Source: Planctomycetia bacterium
GTDB taxonomy: Bacteria > Planctomycetota > Phycisphaerae > Phycisphaerales > SM1A02
NCBI GenBank assembly: GCA_009936695.1
Contig: JAACEA010000226.1
Coordinates: 1 to 6,461, forward strand
DNA: 6,461 bases
Direction of reading: 5' to 3'
The notes beneath the pieces were generated by a model. That model searched no databases. It was not told the DNA's origin and was given only the letters and a program-made list of their open reading frames with translations. Shown here one piece after another: positions 4,179 to 6,461 of this stretch (its first letter is position 1; the number at the start of each line of letters is the position of its first letter). The translations under genes were made by a program, and so were the position numbers.

Positions 4179-6461
4179 TCAGTCGTCGGTCGAACCGGTC
4201 TTCGCATACCGACGACGACGATTCTCGCGCCGGGGTGGGATGAACCCGCCCCGGACCTTCACGCCATCGGCGCCCGCTTCGCGCAGCCGCGCGACGAGAT
4301 CGTCGTCCGGCACGACCCGAACCCCCGGGGCCGCGAGCACCACGTGCCGCCCGCCGGCGAGCCTGAGATGGAGGACCGTCTCCACCGGGCGGCCGGACAA
4401 CGCGTGGACGCTTCCCGCGGCCTGCTTCAACTGCCCGGAGACGAACTGCATCCGATGCCGCGTGGCGGCCTCGTCGTTTCCGTCGCGGGTCGCGTCGATG
4501 AGGATCTCGATCCGGGTCGAGAGCAGATTCGGAACGCGGTTGAGCGGAATGACCTGCTCCACGACGATCTGAGGGTCGCCGCGGCCGGTCTCGACCTGCC
4601 CGACGAGGATCACCGTGGCGTCGACCTGGATCTGGTCCGCGTACTTGGTGAACGCCTCGCTGAAGACGACCCCTTCGACGGTACCGTGCTTGTCCGACAT
4701 CGTGAGCATCGCCATCTTCGAACCGTTGCGGGTCACCACCGGTCGAACCCGGTTGATCACGCCCGCGAAGACCACCGGCGTCTCGTTTCCAAGACTGCCG
4801 ACGTCGCGACTTCCCGCGGTGCAGAACTCCTCGATGAGATCCTGGATGCCGTCGAGCGGATGGCCGGACACGTGGAAGCCCAGCGTCTCCTTCTCCTCGG
4901 CGAGCCGGGTCATCTGATCCCATGGCTTGACCTCGGGGAGCGGCATCCGTGGTGCGCGATCATCGGCCTCCGCCTCCTCGTCACCGCCGCCGAAGAGCAT
5001 GTTCTGCCCCGCGGACCGATCCGCCGCGAGCGTCTTGCCCGCCTTGAACGCATCGGGCACCGCGACGACCATCGCCGCCCGGGCCTCCGCACCGTGAATG
5101 GAGTCGAACGCGCCGGCTCGAACGAGTGATTCGACCGCCTTCTGGTTGATCCGCGCGTGATCGATTCGTTCGCAGAAGTCGTGCAACGACTCGAAGACCC
5201 CGTGCTCCCCGCGGGTCGCGACGATCGAGGCGATCCCGTCCTTCGCGATCCCCTTGATCGCCTGCAATCCGAAGCGGACGTGCCCGGCGCAGTTCCCCGG
5301 CGTCTCGCCCTCGTCGAAGACGACCTTGAAGTCCTCGCCGGAGACGTTGACGTCCGGCGGGCGGACGGTCACGCCCACGTGGGGTCGCTCGGGCGTGGTG
5401 TCCGGAAACGGCACCCGCATGCATTCCTCGAGGTACACCGACCATTCCTCGACCTTCTTCGCCTGGCTTTCGAAGGTGAGCACCGCGGCCATGTACTGGT
5501 TCGGGAAGTAGGTCTTCAGGTACGCGGTCTGGTAGGCCACGATCGCATAGCCGGTCGAGTGGCTCTTGTTGAAACCGTACCCCGCGAACTTCAGGATCAG
5601 ATCGAACAGCTCGTCCGCCTGCTTGTTGCCGACCCCGTGCTTCTCGGCCCCGGCGACGAAGTCGGACCGGGCGGAATCGATCACGCTCATCTTCTTCTTG
5701 GAGATCGCCTTGATCACCGTGTACGCGGTTCGAAGCGGGATCCCGCCGAGCCCGTGAAGCACCTGCATCACCTGCTCCTGATACACCATGATCCCGTAGG
5801 TCTCCTCGGTGTACCGGTCGACGATCTCGTGCACCGATGGAACCGCCTGCGTCCCGTGCTTGCGGGCGTTGTAGTCGGGGATCAGCTCCATGGGGCCGGG
5901 ACGGAAGAGCGCGTTCGCCGCGATCAGGTCCTCGAGCCGGTCGGGCTGCATCTCGACCAGCAGCTTCCGCATTCCCCCGGATTCGAACTGGAAGATCCCG
6001 CTCGTCTCGCCGCGACGGAAGAGGTCCAGCACCCGCTGGTCGTCCAACGGCACGCGCTCCATGTCGAGCGGATGGATCGCGGTCCGCGCCGCGGCGGTTC
6101 CGGCCGTCGGCATCTCACGACCGACCGCCTTCCAGATCGCGGCCTCCGGCACGGATTCGAGGACGAGCTGCCTCGCCCGCTCGATCGTCGAGAGGGTACG
6201 AAGACCGAGGAAGTCCATCTTGAGCAGGCCGATCCGCTCGCAGGTCGGACCGTCCCACTGCGTCACCACGTCGTCGCTTCCCGACGCCTTGCAGAGGGGG
6301 ACGATCTCGTCGAGCGGACGCGTCGCCATGATCACCCCGGCCGCATGCACCCCGGAATGACGCGCATGGTTCTCGAGGGCCCGCGCCGCATCGACCGCCC
6401 GCTGCACGCGGGGATCCGACTCGCAGGCCTCCCGGAACTCCGGCTCCTTCTGGATCGCATC
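4179..6461 (-). CDS. dnaE: DNA polymerase III alpha subunit, partial (N-terminus beyond the right edge)
   Basis: DnaE is the catalytic subunit of the replicative polymerase. The window holds the last 760 residues; the PHP domain and the first two catalytic aspartates lie outside it. Visible in order: HSGVHAAGV, then LLKMDFLGLRTL with the third palm aspartate (D83 here, equivalent to D555 of E. coli), FQFESGGMRKLL, ANALFRPGPMELI, YGIMVYQEQVMQ, a fingers segment IKAISKKK (residues 250-257), FAGYGFNKSHSTGYA, a helix-hairpin-helix region around RINQKAVESLVRAGAFD, a clamp-binding motif QNMLF (486-490), KETLGFHVSGHPLD, an OB fold (about 561-640), and a C-terminal domain ending in a basic tail RRENRRRRYAKT. 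The part after the third aspartate is about 70 residues longer than in E. coli. The frame is open to the right edge, so the GTG at 6407 is not the start. It converges on pdxH. Confidence 0.97.
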   Translation of the reverse strand, partial: DAIQKEPEFREACESDPRVQRAVDAARALENHARHSGVHAAGVIMATRPLDEIVPLCKASGSDDVVTQWDGPTCERIGLLKMDFLGLRTLSTIERARQLVLESVPEAAIWKAVGREMPTAGTAAARTAIHPLDMERVPLDDQRVLDLFRRGETSGIFQFESGGMRKLLVEMQPDRLEDLIAANALFRPGPMELIPDYNARKHGTQAVPSVHEIVDRYTEETYGIMVYQEQVMQVLHGLGGIPLRTAYTVIKAISKKKMSVIDSARSDFVAGAEKHGVGNKQADELFDLILKFAGYGFNKSHSTGYAIVAYQTAYLKTYFPNQYMAAVLTFESQAKKVEEWSVYLEECMRVPFPDTTPERPHVGVTVRPPDVNVSGEDFKVVFDEGETPGNCAGHVRFGLQAIKGIAKDGIASIVATRGEHGVFESLHDFCERIDHARINQKAVESLVRAGAFDSIHGAEARAAMVVAVPDAFKAGKTLAADRSAGQNMLFGGGDEEAEADDRAPRMPLPEVKPWDQMTRLAEEKETLGFHVSGHPLDGIQDLIEEFCTAGSRDVGSLGNETPVVFAGVINRVRPVVTRNGSKMAMLTMSDKHGTVEGVVFSEAFTKYADQIQVDATVILVGQVETGRGDPQIVVEQVIPLNRVPNLLSTRIEILIDATRDGNDEAATRHRMQFVSGQLKQAAGSVHALSGRPVETVLHLRLAGGRHVVLAAPGVRVVPDDDLVARLREAGADGVKVRGGFIPPRRENRRRRYAKTGSTDD
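4992..5006 (-). other. Sliding-clamp binding motif QNMLF within dnaE
   Basis: These five codons encode Q-N-M-L-F, matching the QxxLF form of the internal beta-clamp binding motif. It sits just before an acidic, flexible stretch (GGGDEEAEADD) and about 40 residues before the conserved KETLGFHVSGHP block, the same placement as QADMF in E. coli DnaE. It should tether the polymerase to the DnaN sliding clamp. Confidence 0.75.

Noticed and set aside
4009..4923. A 304-codon minus-strand frame overlapping the end of dnaE and pdxH
   Set aside because: It is out of frame with dnaE, extremely rich in R/G/D, and covers two well-supported genes.
4344..5129. A 261-codon plus-strand frame opposite dnaE
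   Set aside because: Its composition is typical of a GC-rich antisense shadow (many R, D, H, L) and it conflicts with conserved DnaE domains.
1..6461. Novel defence, mobile or biosynthetic system
   Set aside because: All long coding regions belong to recognisable housekeeping families and coding style looks uniform. There are no repeats, integrase or transposase genes, or clusters of unknown genes.

Overview
The window looks like ordinary chromosomal backbone from a high-GC bacterium, most likely a member of the Planctomycetota and possibly a Phycisphaerae-like lineage. This assignment is inference. It rests on the strong G/C preference at third codon positions, on the fingers sequence of the DNA polymerase (an IKAISKKK segment where the Escherichia coli enzyme has RRAMGKKK, a form I recall from planctomycete DnaE proteins), and on a membrane pyrophosphatase with a large loop insertion. 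It cannot be settled without a database search.

Layout from left to right. (1) Positions 1-2002, minus strand: the first 667 residues of a membrane-bound ion-pumping pyrophosphatase (hppA), whose C-terminus lies beyond the left edge. (2) Positions 2003-2204: a spacer of about 200 bases with several short hairpins. (3) Positions 2205-2402, minus strand: small-subunit ribosomal protein bS21 (rpsU), preceded by a promoter-like sequence and a leader hairpin. (4) Positions 2403-2724: a divergent intergenic region of 322 bases. (5) Positions 2725-3489, plus strand: a YacP/Rae1-like NYN-domain protein, probably a ribonuclease, with a long proline-rich tail. (6) Positions 3521-4126, plus strand: pyridoxamine 5'-phosphate oxidase (pdxH), 31 bases after the NYN gene and probably in the same operon. 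(7) Positions 4179-6461, minus strand: the C-terminal 760 residues of the replicative DNA polymerase III alpha subunit (dnaE), convergent with pdxH, with its N-terminus beyond the right edge.

The genes are mostly housekeeping: energy conservation from pyrophosphate, translation, RNA turnover, vitamin B6 cofactor supply and replication. They do not form one obvious pathway. I see no mobile element, CRISPR array, tRNA or rRNA gene, toxin-antitoxin pair or defence cassette. I found no convincing undescribed multi-gene system. The observations most worth a second look are the roughly 106-residue insertion in a predicted extracytoplasmic loop of the pyrophosphatase, its mix of ion-specificity residues, the NYN protein's C-terminal tail, and the altered fingers motif of DnaE.
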